41,753 nucleotides of DNA from Terriglobia bacterium (GCA_035712365.1 DASTAW010000025.1:1-41753); one strand, 5' to 3'. Counted from the first letter of the stretch, positions 1 through 8,403 are shown. Numbers and translations are program-made. Notes: generated by a model from the letters alone, not told the origin.

Positions 1-1
1 T

Positions 2-664
2 AACATCCTGGTAAAAGGCAATGAGATCTATCAGAACAATTATGCCGGCTATTCTTATGACTGGGAAGCCGGCGGGGCCAAGATCGGCTCCTATTCGACG
101 CACGTGACCTTTGACAGCAACTACGTGCATGACAACAAGGGGCCGGGGTTGCACGGGGATATCGGCTGCGATTATTTCGTTTTTGAGAACAACCACACGG
201 CGCGGAATGTGGGCAGCGGCATCCATTGGGAAATCAGCTACCATGCGGTGATCCGGAACAATCTGATTGAAGACGACGGCTTTTCACCGGACGGAACCAC
301 GTTCTGGTACGGAGGCGGGATTCTGGTGTCAAACTCCGAGAACGTGGAGGTCTACGGCAATACGGTGAAGGATTGCATGAACGGAATCGGAGGGACTCAG
401 GCAGACCGCGGAACCAACGCCAGGACGGGCGCCACCTATAATCTTAAGAACCTCTACGTCCACGACAACACCATCACCCAGAACACGGGCTCCGCGGCCG
501 GAATTGTCAAGTCTTCAAAACTCGATAACTCTGTGTTTACCTCCTGGAACAACCGCTTCGACAAGAATACCTATCACTTGGGGGCGTCATCAGGAAAATA
601 TTTTGAATGGTTGAATGCCGCGGAAACACTTACGGCTTGGGAAAGGCGCGGCTGGGACCAGTAG
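2..664 (+). CDS. Right-handed parallel beta-helix protein, C-terminal part (5' end outside window)
   Basis: The reading frame is open from the first full codon of the window, so the N-terminus is missing and the visible 220 residues are a C-terminal part. The protein shows recurring short strands with asparagine turns, for example NEIYQNN, SNYVHDN, ENNHTARN, RNNLIEDDG, YGNTVKDC and HDNTITQN. This is the signature of right-handed parallel beta-helix repeats of the pectate-lyase/NosD type. Proteins of this fold are usually secreted and bind or cleave polysaccharides, but no catalytic residues can be assigned here. It lies just upstream of a polysaccharide biosynthesis block in the same direction, so a role in modifying or degrading the same polymer is plausible inference. 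The first ATG in the window (104) is internal to the repeats and is not taken as the start. Confidence 0.8.
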   Translation, partial: NILVKGNEIYQNNYAGYSYDWEAGGAKIGSYSTHVTFDSNYVHDNKGPGLHGDIGCDYFVFENNHTARNVGSGIHWEISYHAVIRNNLIEDDGFSPDGTTFWYGGGILVSNSENVEVYGNTVKDCMNGIGGTQADRGTNARTGATYNLKNLYVHDNTITQNTGSAAGIVKSSKLDNSVFTSWNNRFDKNTYHLGASSGKYFEWLNAAETLTAWERRGWDQ

Positions 665-759
665 CCACCTGAACAAGCAGTCAACGCCATTGGCGGCTTT
701 TCTGTTTGTCCATTTCGATCGCAGAGAGTCGCTCTATTGAACCTGTTGAGAGGTTGACC

Positions 760-1599
760 ATGATCACGACAGCCAGAAGCGTCCCGGTTTCCCCGAACGT
801 CGCTAGGCCTCAGGCCGGAGGCCCGCCGCCCCGCATCGTTACGACGAGCTGGGACGACGGCGACCCCCTTGACTTCCGGATCGCTGAAATGCTTCATGCG
901 CGCAAACTACCTGCGACGTTTTACGTTCCCATCACGGGACACCACGGCGCCCGTGCGCTTGGCCGAAGTGAATTGCGGACACTCAGCAAGGAGGGTTTTG
1001 AGATCGGCGGACACGGATTTTCACACCTCATTCTCCCTCAATGCTCCAGAAAAGTTGTCAGGCAGGAAGTTGAAGTCTGCAAGCATAGTCTTGAAGACAT
1101 CCTGGGCAAAGAGGTGCGCATGTTTGCTTACCCTCGCGGACGCCACAGCACTGTGGCAGTCCGGTCTGTCAAGCGCGCAGGGTACGCCGGCGCCCGGACG
1201 ACGGAGATGTTTTCTCTGGACCTCCATTTCGACCCTTACCGGATGCCAACCACCATCCACGTCTTTCCACACTCAAAATCAGAGTACCTGCGCAACATGG
1301 CAAGGGCCGTGGATGTGGGGAAGGCATGGAAATACCTCCGGCAATTGTGGCACGTGAAAAGCTGGGTGGAGCTGTCCAAAGTCCTGTTTGATTCCACGAT
1401 GCAGGAGTGCGGTGTTTTTCACCTTTACGGCCATTCCTGGGAGATTGATGAGTTGGGGCTCTGGGATGACCTCGAAGAGATCCTGGACTACATTTGCAAT
1501 CGAAAAAACGTCCTGTATTTGCCGAATAGCGAAGCCTTGGCGTACCGAACGGTCAGACGCTTCCTGCCTCTCAAAAACCACTGCGCGCTGGAAGGATGA
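760..1599 (+). CDS. Polysaccharide deacetylase (NodB-like)
   Basis: This is a NodB-homology carbohydrate esterase of about 279 residues, a family that removes N- or O-acetyl groups from polysaccharides using a metal ion. The sequence shows the first family motif as TTSWDDGD (two Asp near residues 32-33), and the metal-binding His pair as HGFSH (residues 85-89) in the context EIGGHGFSH. FAYPRGRHS matches the later Tyr-Pro-x-Gly motif, and a conserved His near the end is seen in LYGHSWE. I chose ATG 760 because GAGAGG at 748-753 sits six bases upstream; a TTG at 706 would extend the protein by 18 residues without a ribosome site. No signal peptide is visible, so it may act in the cytoplasm or be exported by another route. 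The stop overlaps the start of the next gene (ATGA), indicating translational coupling with the glycosyltransferase. Confidence 0.9.
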   Translation: MITTARSVPVSPNVARPQAGGPPPRIVTTSWDDGDPLDFRIAEMLHARKLPATFYVPITGHHGARALGRSELRTLSKEGFEIGGHGFSHLILPQCSRKVVRQEVEVCKHSLEDILGKEVRMFAYPRGRHSTVAVRSVKRAGYAGARTTEMFSLDLHFDPYRMPTTIHVFPHSKSEYLRNMARAVDVGKAWKYLRQLWHVKSWVELSKVLFDSTMQECGVFHLYGHSWEIDELGLWDDLEEILDYICNRKNVLYLPNSEALAYRTVRRFLPLKNHCALEG

Positions 1600-2840
1600 A
1601 AATTCTTCTCGTACATAACGAATACCAGCAGCCAGGCGGCGAAGACACCGTCTTCCGGCTTGAGCACCAGCTCCTTTCGAGCTTCGGACACCGCGTGGTG
1701 ACTTACAGGCGCACCAATCTTGAGATTAATGGCTATTCGACTATTCGGCGTCTGCTGATGCTCAGGCAAATGGCGTGGGCCGAGGATTCGAAGCGCGACG
1801 TAGCCAGTATCCTCAGGCAAGAGAAACCTGACGTTGTCCATGTCCATAATACTTTCACGCAAATTTCCCCCTCCATCTACACAGAGTGTGTTGCCGCCGG
1901 GGTGCCGGTGGTGCAAACCCTTCACAACTTTCGACTGCTTTGTCCCGCCGCAACATTTTATCGCGACGGCCGCGTCTGCGATGAGTGTGTTACCCACGGT
2001 CTTGGACGAAGCATTTTGCACGGATGCTATCGAAATTCCCGCTGCTCGACAGCAGCCGTCACCGCGATGCTGGCGGCGCACCGAAGACTCGGGACCTGGA
2101 ACCGTAAGATTACGTCCTACATTGCACTGACAGAGTTTGCCCGGCAGCAATTCATCAGGGGAGGACTTCCGAGTGGGAAAATCCACGTGAAACCCAACTT
2201 TGCGGCTCCCGACCCGAATCAGGGAACGCAAAGCGGCGGCTATGCCATCTATGTGGGGCGCTTGTCGCCAGAAAAAGGGCTGTCAACCTTGCTGCACGCA
2301 TGGCATCGCCTCAGGAACAAGCTTCCGCTTCACATTGTGGGTGACGGTCCTTTGCGGCCGGAGTTGAACAAGTATGTCGAGCAAAGGGGGCTGTCGTCGG
2401 TCCGCTTCATGGGCCGGTTGGATCACGCGGAAACCCAGGAGGCCATCAAGGAGGCACGTTTCCTCATCCTGCCCAGCGTGTGCTACGAGAATTTTCCCAT
2501 GACCATTGTGGAAGCCTTCGCCGGCGGAACTCCGGTGATTTGTTCCCGCCTGGGGGCTATGCGTGAAATTGTGACGCACCAGCGCACCGGTCTTCATGTC
2601 GATCCGAGCAGCAGTGAGCAACTCGCGGACAGCGTCGCCTGGGGATGGGATCACGCCCCGCGCATGCGAGCCATGGGGATGGCCGCGCGGCGGGAATTCG
2701 AACTCAAATACACTGCTGAAAGGAACCATTCGCTGCTGATGGATATTTACCAGCAGGCTACACAAAGGCCGTGCGCGCCGGATGTGCAGTCCCATCCTCA
2801 GACTGAAGCATTGGAGACGTCCAATCCTGGCCTCTGCTAA
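1596..2840 (+). CDS. Glycosyltransferase family 4 (GT-B fold)
   Basis: The 414-residue product begins MKILLVHNEYQQPGGEDT, a typical GT4 N-terminus with the glycine-rich loop that contacts the acceptor or donor. Around residue 305 it carries the GT4 donor-binding pattern E-x7-E, seen as VEAFAGGTPVICSRLGAMRE. YVGRLSPEKGL matches the start of the C-terminal nucleotide-sugar domain. A cysteine-rich insert with CDEC and further Cys near residues 128-150 is also seen in a subgroup of these enzymes. It would transfer a sugar from a nucleotide donor to a growing lipid-linked or polymer glycan at the inner membrane face. The start codon overlaps the stop of the deacetylase gene, and the next glycosyltransferase follows closely, so this is a polysaccharide operon. 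Donor and acceptor cannot be deduced. Confidence 0.92.
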   Translation: MKILLVHNEYQQPGGEDTVFRLEHQLLSSFGHRVVTYRRTNLEINGYSTIRRLLMLRQMAWAEDSKRDVASILRQEKPDVVHVHNTFTQISPSIYTECVAAGVPVVQTLHNFRLLCPAATFYRDGRVCDECVTHGLGRSILHGCYRNSRCSTAAVTAMLAAHRRLGTWNRKITSYIALTEFARQQFIRGGLPSGKIHVKPNFAAPDPNQGTQSGGYAIYVGRLSPEKGLSTLLHAWHRLRNKLPLHIVGDGPLRPELNKYVEQRGLSSVRFMGRLDHAETQEAIKEARFLILPSVCYENFPMTIVEAFAGGTPVICSRLGAMREIVTHQRTGLHVDPSSSEQLADSVAWGWDHAPRMRAMGMAARREFELKYTAERNHSLLMDIYQQATQRPCAPDVQSHPQTEALETSNPGLC

Positions 2841-2859
2841 TCCAAAATTGCCGATACCC

Positions 2860-3636
2860 ATGACTACTGCGTACAAAAATCAGATGCCAGTCTTTCGTGT
2901 TCTTGGAGTGCCTGTCAACGCAATCCAGATTCCCGGGGCCATTGCAACCATGGAGGGTTGGATCCGCAAGCGGGCCGGAACTCATTTTGTAACGGTCACG
3001 GGGATGCACGGCGTTGTAGAGGCGCATCACCATGACGCGTTCAAAAACATCTTGAACTCGGCGGACATGGTTGTTCCGGACGGAATGCCGCTCGTCTGGA
3101 TGGGGCGAAGGCACGGATTTAGGATGCCCCGCCGGGTGTACGGCCCTGAGCTGATGGAAACATTCTTCAAGCAAACGGGAAGCCGCTACAGCCATTTCTT
3201 CTATGGCGGAGCCGAAGGTGTGGCTGATCTGCTAGCCCGCAAAATGCAGCTTGAATATGGCATCAGAATCGCCGGCACGTTTTGCCCGCCTTTCCGACGG
3301 CTGACCTCGGAAGAAGAGTCGGAGGTCGCGGGGATGATTCAATCGGCCGCGCCAGATGTGCTCTGGGTGGGCCTGAGCACGCCGAAACAGGAAGAGTGGA
3401 TGTGGTCCTTCCGTGAAAGAGTTGGCGTGCCCGCGATGGTGGGGGTTGGGGCCGCATTCGATTTCCACACGGGGAGGGCCAGGCAGGCGCCCGTTTGGAT
3501 GCGTGAAAACGGGCTGGAATGGCTCTTCCGCCTGGTTTCAGAGCCGCGCAGATTGTGGCGCCGCTATCTGGTTTACGGATCGCAGTTTATCTGGAACGTC
3601 AATCTGGAAATCCTCAAACTCAGAAAATTCAATTAG
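2860..3636 (+). CDS. WecG/TagA/CpsF family glycosyltransferase (GT26)
   Basis: This 258-residue protein belongs to the WecG/TagA/CpsF family, membrane-associated enzymes that add N-acetylmannosamine(uronic acid) or related sugars to undecaprenyl-linked intermediates. The family pattern is visible as VLGVPVNAI near the start, then TVTGMHGVVEAHH, and ADMVVPDGMPLVWMGRR near residues 68-84. FYGGAEGVADLLA and VGLSTPKQEEWM (the conserved glycine-rich segment) and VGVGAAFDFHTGRARQAP follow. I prefer ATG 2860; an in-frame ATG at 2782 would add 26 residues and overlap the upstream gene by about 60 bases, and neither start has a clear ribosome site. The gene lies between a GT4 enzyme and a sugar epimerase, fitting assembly of an exopolysaccharide or cell-wall glycopolymer. 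Confidence 0.92.
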   Translation: MTTAYKNQMPVFRVLGVPVNAIQIPGAIATMEGWIRKRAGTHFVTVTGMHGVVEAHHHDAFKNILNSADMVVPDGMPLVWMGRRHGFRMPRRVYGPELMETFFKQTGSRYSHFFYGGAEGVADLLARKMQLEYGIRIAGTFCPPFRRLTSEEESEVAGMIQSAAPDVLWVGLSTPKQEEWMWSFRERVGVPAMVGVGAAFDFHTGRARQAPVWMRENGLEWLFRLVSEPRRLWRRYLVYGSQFIWNVNLEILKLRKFN

Positions 3637-3654
3637 CCGACAAGGAGGCACAAT

Positions 3655-4671
3655 ATGGACTGGAAAAAGTGCAACGTCTTGGTTACAGGTGGAGCTTCAT
3701 TCATTGGCTCGACCCTGGTTGATGCCCTGCTGAGGAAGGGCGCAAAAGTGCGTGTGGTGGATGACTTGAGCAGCGGAAAGCTTGAAAACATCGCCACTCA
3801 CGTTATGGACCAGAAGGTGGAGTTCATGGAGAATGATCTCCGCGAACCGGGCGTTGCCGAAAACGCTGTCAAAGGAATGGATGTGGTGTTTCACCTGGCC
3901 GCCGACCATGGCGGGCGCGGCTATGTGGACCTGCATCAAGCGGCCTGCGCGTCAAACCTTATGTTGGATGGGGTGGTCTTTCGTGCCTGCCACAAGGCGC
4001 AAGTTGGCAAAGTGGTGTATGCCTCATCCGGCTGCGTCTACCCCAACTATATTCAGACCGACCCGGACCAGATACTCTATCTCACCGAGGATTCGGCCGG
4101 CCCGCCCTATGATGCGGACAATATGTACGGGTGGGCTAAGCTCATGGCCGAGATGACGCTCCGCGCCTATTCCAAGGAGTATGGCTTAAAGTCTGCTTCC
4201 TGCCGCTACTTCACTGTTTACGGGCCTCGTGGCGTCGAGAATCATGCTGTCATCGCCATGATCGCCCGCGCCTTCGTGAAGCAGGACCCGTTTGTTGTCT
4301 GGGGTACCGGGGAACAGATTCGAAACTGGACTTACATCGACGACATCGTCAGCGGCACCATTCTGGCGGCGGAGAAGATTGACGATGGCACGGCTGTGAA
4401 CCTCGGCACAATGGAGCGCATCCGAGTGATTGATGCCGCCAAGGAAATCCTGCGGTATATGGGGCACGAGGCGCGGATTGAACCCCATCCGGAAATGCCA
4501 ACAGGCCCTTACAATCGCGTGGCCGACAACTCACTGGCCAGGAAGCTGTTGGGATGGGAGCCGAAGATGATGTTCATGGACGGCCTCCACCGGACGATCG
4601 ACTGGTATGTCTCCGCCAGAGAGCAGGAGCAGGTAGCATCCACCCTGGAAGGGATGCTGACAGAGAGGTAA
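3655..4671 (+). CDS. NAD-dependent sugar epimerase/dehydratase (extended SDR)
   Basis: The 338-residue product is an extended short-chain dehydrogenase acting on a nucleotide sugar. The NAD-binding loop is TGGASFIG (residues 11-18), a variant of TGGAGFIG. The catalytic triad region is seen as ASSGCVYP (near residues 122-129) and YGWAK (Tyr158 and Lys162). A strong ribosome site, AAGGAGG, stands just before ATG 3655. The closest familiar groups are UDP-glucose 4-epimerases and GDP-mannose 3,5-epimerase-like proteins, but the substrate cannot be fixed from sequence alone. As last gene of the plus-strand block it probably supplies an epimerised nucleotide sugar for the two glycosyltransferases upstream. 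The stretch GRGYVDLHQAACASNLMLD is typical of the NAD/sugar interface. Confidence 0.92.
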   Translation: MDWKKCNVLVTGGASFIGSTLVDALLRKGAKVRVVDDLSSGKLENIATHVMDQKVEFMENDLREPGVAENAVKGMDVVFHLAADHGGRGYVDLHQAACASNLMLDGVVFRACHKAQVGKVVYASSGCVYPNYIQTDPDQILYLTEDSAGPPYDADNMYGWAKLMAEMTLRAYSKEYGLKSASCRYFTVYGPRGVENHAVIAMIARAFVKQDPFVVWGTGEQIRNWTYIDDIVSGTILAAEKIDDGTAVNLGTMERIRVIDAAKEILRYMGHEARIEPHPEMPTGPYNRVADNSLARKLLGWEPKMMFMDGLHRTIDWYVSAREQEQVASTLEGMLTER

Positions 4672-4685
4672 GTGCCTCCTACTGC

Positions 4686-4718
4686 GGGGAAGGTGGTTCC
4701 CCAGGCCATCTTCCCTGG
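4686..4718 (+). terminator. Candidate double hairpin between convergent genes
   Basis: Just past the epimerase stop codon, GGGGAA (4686-4691) pairs with TTCCCC (4697-4702). Immediately after, CCAGG (4701-4705) can pair with CCTGG (4714-4718). The gap lies between convergent genes, where a terminator is expected. There is no T-run behind either stem, so an intrinsic terminator is only a weak possibility. The remaining 150 bases to the end of the tadG-like gene show nothing else I can name. Confidence 0.3.
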
Positions 4719-4867
4719 CTGCCAGCATTGCATCGCCAGCTTATTTCGGAGGTCGTTCTACGCTTCACCACAAGCGTGCTCGCGGCCTCTCGTTTGTGGC
4801 ACTCTCAGTTTTTCCCGCCTCAGATTCCCTACCGTCCCCATATCACCTACGTAACCCCAGCGTCAAC

Positions 4868-6358
4868 TTAATTGTGAATCAGTCGAATAGGGATGAATGT
4901 CCCTCCGCCCGGACTGTTGACGTTCGGTGTCCCTCCTGAGCCGCCTGTTCCGCACCCTCCAACCTGTACAACGACGGCATTGATTGTATCGGTAGTGGAA
5001 AAGTGCAGCGCATCTTGGAAAAACAGACTCATGTACCCCTGGACCGTGACCGTGCTTCCTCCCGGCGAAAGCGTGGATCCGTCGTACAACACTACGTTGG
5101 CATATGAATCGCTTGCTCCTTGAGGTAGTCTAAATTGATCACCGGCGTTGTATCCATATGGATTGTTCGCTCCCGCGATAACTGTGAAAGGTGATGCTGG
5201 GCTGCCGGTTGGACAAGATGCCTGGGCGTTGGCACCCGGCAGCGCGTACGGAGCACACATATAATCCTGCCCATTGTTCAGGCCATCGGGCAGGTTGTTG
5301 ACCACGCCGGTGGCGGGACACTGGCCGCTGCAACCGCCACCGCCGCAAGAGTGGATCAGGCAATCAACCCCGGCGTCTGTGGGGCCAACTTTCTTGCCGT
5401 TTAGAGTACTGAGGGTACCCGTGCAGGCAACAGACCGGGAAGCACATTCTCTGATGTACTGACTGTATGCCATGCCGCTCTGCGAGGTAAAGGCAATTGT
5501 GTACCACTGGCTTGGGACGGGGTTATTGAGATCGCTGTGCAGCACCCACGGCGCGCCGATATCACCGCTAGTCGGGGCGCATTCATTCAGGGATGAATCC
5601 CATACGCAATCGTTTGGATGGAGGGCGATGCCCGCATTAGGGCTCGTATTGGGATAGACGTAGTAGGACATGACCCATGGGGTAGATGTTGAGTACGTAT
5701 AGCCGGAAGGACAATCGCCCTGTGTAACACCGGTGCCGCCGCAATGACAGTTTGTGTTCGCCATAGAGGGGCTAATATCCGCGCGAACCGGGAAGTTGGG
5801 GTCGCAGTTCGGGACGATAAAAGGCTTAACGCAGCCCACGCCGACATTGGTGTTGGTTCCGCCGGGATTAAAAGCCTCGGCTGTGGCTGAGGCTGAAACG
5901 TTCATCGAGTTGATGCCGAAAATCTTGGCAAAAAATGTGGGCATGGCGTCACTGTGGGTTGAATCCCTGTAAACCGTGACCGTTATCTGTGGTTCCCCGC
6001 TTCCTCCGCTTGGAAGGACATCGTGACTATAATCAAATGCAGTGCCAACCGTGGAGGAGGTTGGTGCAAGCCCCATCACGGGGTTCTGGGCGGCCACGGC
6101 AATGGCATTCTGCGAGGCCAGAGTCTCGTCCGAACTGCCTGCCGTACAGCCGGTTGAAGTACAGTTATCACGAAATGCCTTCGCGCCCGCCAGCGCTGCG
6201 GCGTCTGCGGCACGTTGGCATTGCGCTCGGGCCAGGTAACCTGCCACCAGGTCAATCGAAAGTGCGCACATCCCTAGCATCATCACCAGGGAAGCGGCGA
6301 CGATAAGCAGCGTCACTCCCTTGTCATTTAAATCCAGCCTACTCGTTCTGAGTCGCAT
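4868..6358 (-). CDS. TadG-like Flp pilus-assembly protein, cysteine-rich
   Basis: This 496-residue protein starts with a short basic segment and one hydrophobic helix (about residues 14-38), then ARAQCQRAADAAALAGAKAF, the diagnostic Tad-like N-terminal domain (PF13400 type). Such proteins are anchored in the inner membrane with a large periplasmic or extracellular part and belong to Flp/Tad pilus systems. The C-terminal 300 residues are rich in Gly, Ser and Pro and hold roughly 20 cysteines, many in pairs such as NCHC, GGGGCSGQC and GGCG, implying disulfides. No von Willebrand A motif (DxSxS) is evident, unlike many TadG proteins. It is the last gene of a three-gene minus-strand operon, 23 bases after the preceding TadE gene. 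No TadA ATPase, secretin or prepilin gene is in the window, so the machinery must be elsewhere. Confidence 0.85.
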   Translation of the reverse strand: MRLRTSRLDLNDKGVTLLIVAASLVMMLGMCALSIDLVAGYLARAQCQRAADAAALAGAKAFRDNCTSTGCTAGSSDETLASQNAIAVAAQNPVMGLAPTSSTVGTAFDYSHDVLPSGGSGEPQITVTVYRDSTHSDAMPTFFAKIFGINSMNVSASATAEAFNPGGTNTNVGVGCVKPFIVPNCDPNFPVRADISPSMANTNCHCGGTGVTQGDCPSGYTYSTSTPWVMSYYVYPNTSPNAGIALHPNDCVWDSSLNECAPTSGDIGAPWVLHSDLNNPVPSQWYTIAFTSQSGMAYSQYIRECASRSVACTGTLSTLNGKKVGPTDAGVDCLIHSCGGGGCSGQCPATGVVNNLPDGLNNGQDYMCAPYALPGANAQASCPTGSPASPFTVIAGANNPYGYNAGDQFRLPQGASDSYANVVLYDGSTLSPGGSTVTVQGYMSLFFQDALHFSTTDTINAVVVQVGGCGTGGSGGTPNVNSPGGGTFIPIRLIHN

Positions 6359-6381
6359 CGTCTCCTCCCGGCATATCAGCG

Positions 6382-7062
6382 CTAGCTTCCGTTCGTAATG
6401 TTCTCCATTACGGCGTCGGACCTAAATATGTACTGGCCTGTAGGGCCGGTCGCACCCGGCACAAGAAGGCCGATAATCCTGCCAAACATAAAAGTGTACG
6501 GATAAGAAATCGTTACTTTCGTGCTTTTGATTGGGGAGGTTGTGTCATACGGGTTCGGCGTGTCATAAGCTTTGTAAATAACCAGGGTCACGTTGTTGCA
6601 CGCGTACGTCCAGGTCAGCACCGGCGCGAATGTAGCTGTTGCTGTACTTAGGCAGGCCCCCTGATTCAATCCGGCTGCCGTCAGGTAATTCGCCACGGTC
6701 TTCGCCGTCGCCTGGACTGCGCACGGCGTTCCGCTGCCGGGAGAATTGATGGTCCATGCCGTCGGGCAATCTGAATCGTTTAAGGGCGTGGAAGAAATGA
6801 GACGAGCTGCTTCTCGAGCTGTGTTGGACGTTATATGCTTGGTGTTGTAAGCTCGGGCAAAATCAATAATGCCCACGACCAGTACCAGCAACAGAGGTAA
6901 CGCCATGGCGAACTCAAGGAGTTCCGCGCCCTCGATGCCCCGGAACCCTGTCCGCAGAGGGCCCCGCCGCGCGTATGCCCAGACCGTACGCCTTTCACCA
7001 GGCTCTGAGGCACCAGTCCGGCTATTCTTATCGATTTTCTCGTTCCTGAATGACCCTTTCAT
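6382..7062 (-). CDS. TadE family pseudopilin
   Basis: The 226-residue product has a basic N-terminal stretch of about 45 residues, then IEGAELLEFAMALPLLLVLV and GIIDFARAYNTKHITSNTAREAARL. These match the TadE-like domain (PF07811): a conserved Glu in the E-x-x-L-x-x-P context before a single transmembrane helix, followed by an Ala/Arg-rich helix. TadE proteins are processed like type IV prepilins and act as minor pilins of Tad pili. The remaining 130 residues are polar, with a few cysteines, and probably extracytoplasmic. ATG 7062 is preceded by GAGGAGC at eight bases. It lies 37 bases after the first TadE gene and 23 before the TadG-like gene, so all three are likely cotranscribed. Confidence 0.88.
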   Translation of the reverse strand: MKGSFRNEKIDKNSRTGASEPGERRTVWAYARRGPLRTGFRGIEGAELLEFAMALPLLLVLVVGIIDFARAYNTKHITSNTAREAARLISSTPLNDSDCPTAWTINSPGSGTPCAVQATAKTVANYLTAAGLNQGACLSTATATFAPVLTWTYACNNVTLVIYKAYDTPNPYDTTSPIKSTKVTISYPYTFMFGRIIGLLVPGATGPTGQYIFRSDAVMENITNGS

Positions 7063-7099
7063 TTGAAAAGCTCCTCAAGTAACCTTTCAACTTGCAAAA

Positions 7100-7693
7100 T
7101 CAGGGGCAAGTCGGTTGGCCAGTCGCACCATCGACAGGCTGATTTTCCATGCGCATCGTCACGCTCGTCGCAATATTAATTGTCGAAGCGTTTAAGGACG
7201 TAAACGGAATGGCAAGGCGGAGTGGGTACTTAAAGCTGACTTCTATTCCGCATTGCTGAGAGCTGGAGTCGCTTGTTGGATTCATCACCACGGCCTGCTG
7301 GCAAAGCGTCTGCTGTACCACTGTGTTGTTTGGGTCAAGATGCGATGCAAGAAGCGAGGGAGCGACGTAGTTTGTGAATTCGTAAGTTGGGTTTGATATA
7401 CAAGCCGGAGAACTGGTGGTTCCTGCAGAGGTGTATGTTTCCATCGTTTGATTTGCGCCGGGATTGCAGGTTGCGCAACTGGGCAGAACAGCGTAACGTG
7501 CCCCTTCCCGGGCAGCGCGCGTAATGGTTTCATAAACGTTATAAGCCCGTCCCAGCCAGACCGTTCCCAAAAGCAGCATCATCAGGATAGGAATGACCAA
7601 AGCGGCTTCGACGAGTTCGGCGCCTGATTCTTCTCTCCATCTCCTGAAGGATATGGCGCCAGGCAGGACCGAGATTCGAGGATATGCGACCAT
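7100..7693 (-). CDS. TadE family pseudopilin (first gene of Tad trio)
   Basis: A second TadE-type protein, about 197 residues from the chosen start. The hallmark segment is ESGAELVEAALVIPILMML, then LLGTVWLGRAYNVYETITRA and AREGARYAV. The conserved Glu before the transmembrane helix is present. I chose ATG 7693 because GGGAGGGAAG directly precedes it. A longer frame beginning with TTG at 7807 is open but has no ribosome site, and its extra 38 residues look non-coding. The extracytoplasmic part carries the pair CATC and several other cysteines, as in the two downstream proteins. Having two different TadE proteins plus one TadG is a common minor-pilin arrangement. The gene heads the operon; the nearest good promoter is about 500 bases upstream. 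Confidence 0.88.
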   Translation of the reverse strand: MVAYPRISVLPGAISFRRWREESGAELVEAALVIPILMMLLLGTVWLGRAYNVYETITRAAREGARYAVLPSCATCNPGANQTMETYTSAGTTSSPACISNPTYEFTNYVAPSLLASHLDPNNTVVQQTLCQQAVVMNPTSDSSSQQCGIEVSFKYPLRLAIPFTSLNASTINIATSVTMRMENQPVDGATGQPTCP

Positions 7694-8189
7694 CTTCCCT
7701 CCCATTACAGGCGCTCGGGAAGCACGAAGGGCAGAATTGGTTACAGAATTACCCTTGTTACAAACAAGTCCCAAATGTGCAACCCAACTGCGTGTCGATA
7801 CTGCCAAACCTGGCGGAAAACGATGGGGCGTGAGGATTAGCGATCGTGATGGAAACGATAGTGTAACGTCCGCACGTCTTCCGCTCGAGGCCTCTGAATT
7901 TCCGCGACTTCACGAACTAAATCGTCATGCGAGTAGTTGTCTCCCCTCGCAATGTGGCATGCTCAGCGACACACCGGAGGCCTTATGAGCGCACTTCGGT
8001 TCCCGGCATGGAGCATGATCAGATTCAGGTCGAGTGCGCCCACGCGGAGGTCTCCCGTGTCAGCCATTCCGGAAGCGCTATTCGCGCCCGTAATTCCGCG
8101 TTTCGCCCGTCGTCGAACGTTGGCGAGTTGCGTACCGCCCGCAGGAAAGCAGGCGAACGCAAAACGTACAATTGAAGGTAGACACGCCT

Positions 8190-8217
8190 AATATACACCC
8201 TGGAGTCTTACTGTCAA
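8190..8217 (-). promoter_or_regulatory. Sigma-70-type promoter toward the tadE operon
   Basis: Read on the minus strand, TTGACA (8217-8212) is followed after 16 bases by TATATT (8195-8190). A second TTGACA lies seven bases further upstream. This is the best minus-strand promoter match in the gap. Transcription would begin near 8183, some 490 bases before the first tadE start. It abuts the palindrome TCAATGcCATTGA, which could be an operator. Confidence 0.6.
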
Positions 8218-8220
8218 GTG

Positions 8221-8269
8221 TCAATGCCATTGATAACTTATAAGTGAGCAGTTCTAAAAATAACACTTG
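8221..8269. promoter_or_regulatory. Palindrome cluster, possible operator
   Basis: Two perfect palindromes stand side by side: TCAATG-C-CATTGA at 8221-8233 and ACTTATAAGT at 8236-8245. CAAGTGT at 8215-8221 and ACACTTG at 8263-8269 form an inverted pair around them. The cluster touches the -35 region of the minus-strand promoter, a position typical of an operator or activator site. No matching regulator is encoded next to it. Confidence 0.4.
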
Positions 8270-8403
8270 TTCAATGGCGGCATTTAATACACTCCGCCTC
8301 GATTCGCCTCTCCGTCGTCCCATCGGCACGCCCCTGTAGAAAACCACTCCGCACAATTACCTGATGGCAGCCTTCAGGCGCAAAGCCGACGTCGGCGAGA
8401 TGG

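Noticed and set aside
1488-2231. 247-codon minus-strand frame opposite the GT4 glycosyltransferase
   Set aside because: It covers two recognised plus-strand genes and has no family features.
8078-8356. 92-codon minus-strand frame across the promoter and palindrome cluster
   Set aside because: It has poor protein-like composition and spans the predicted promoter and operator elements.
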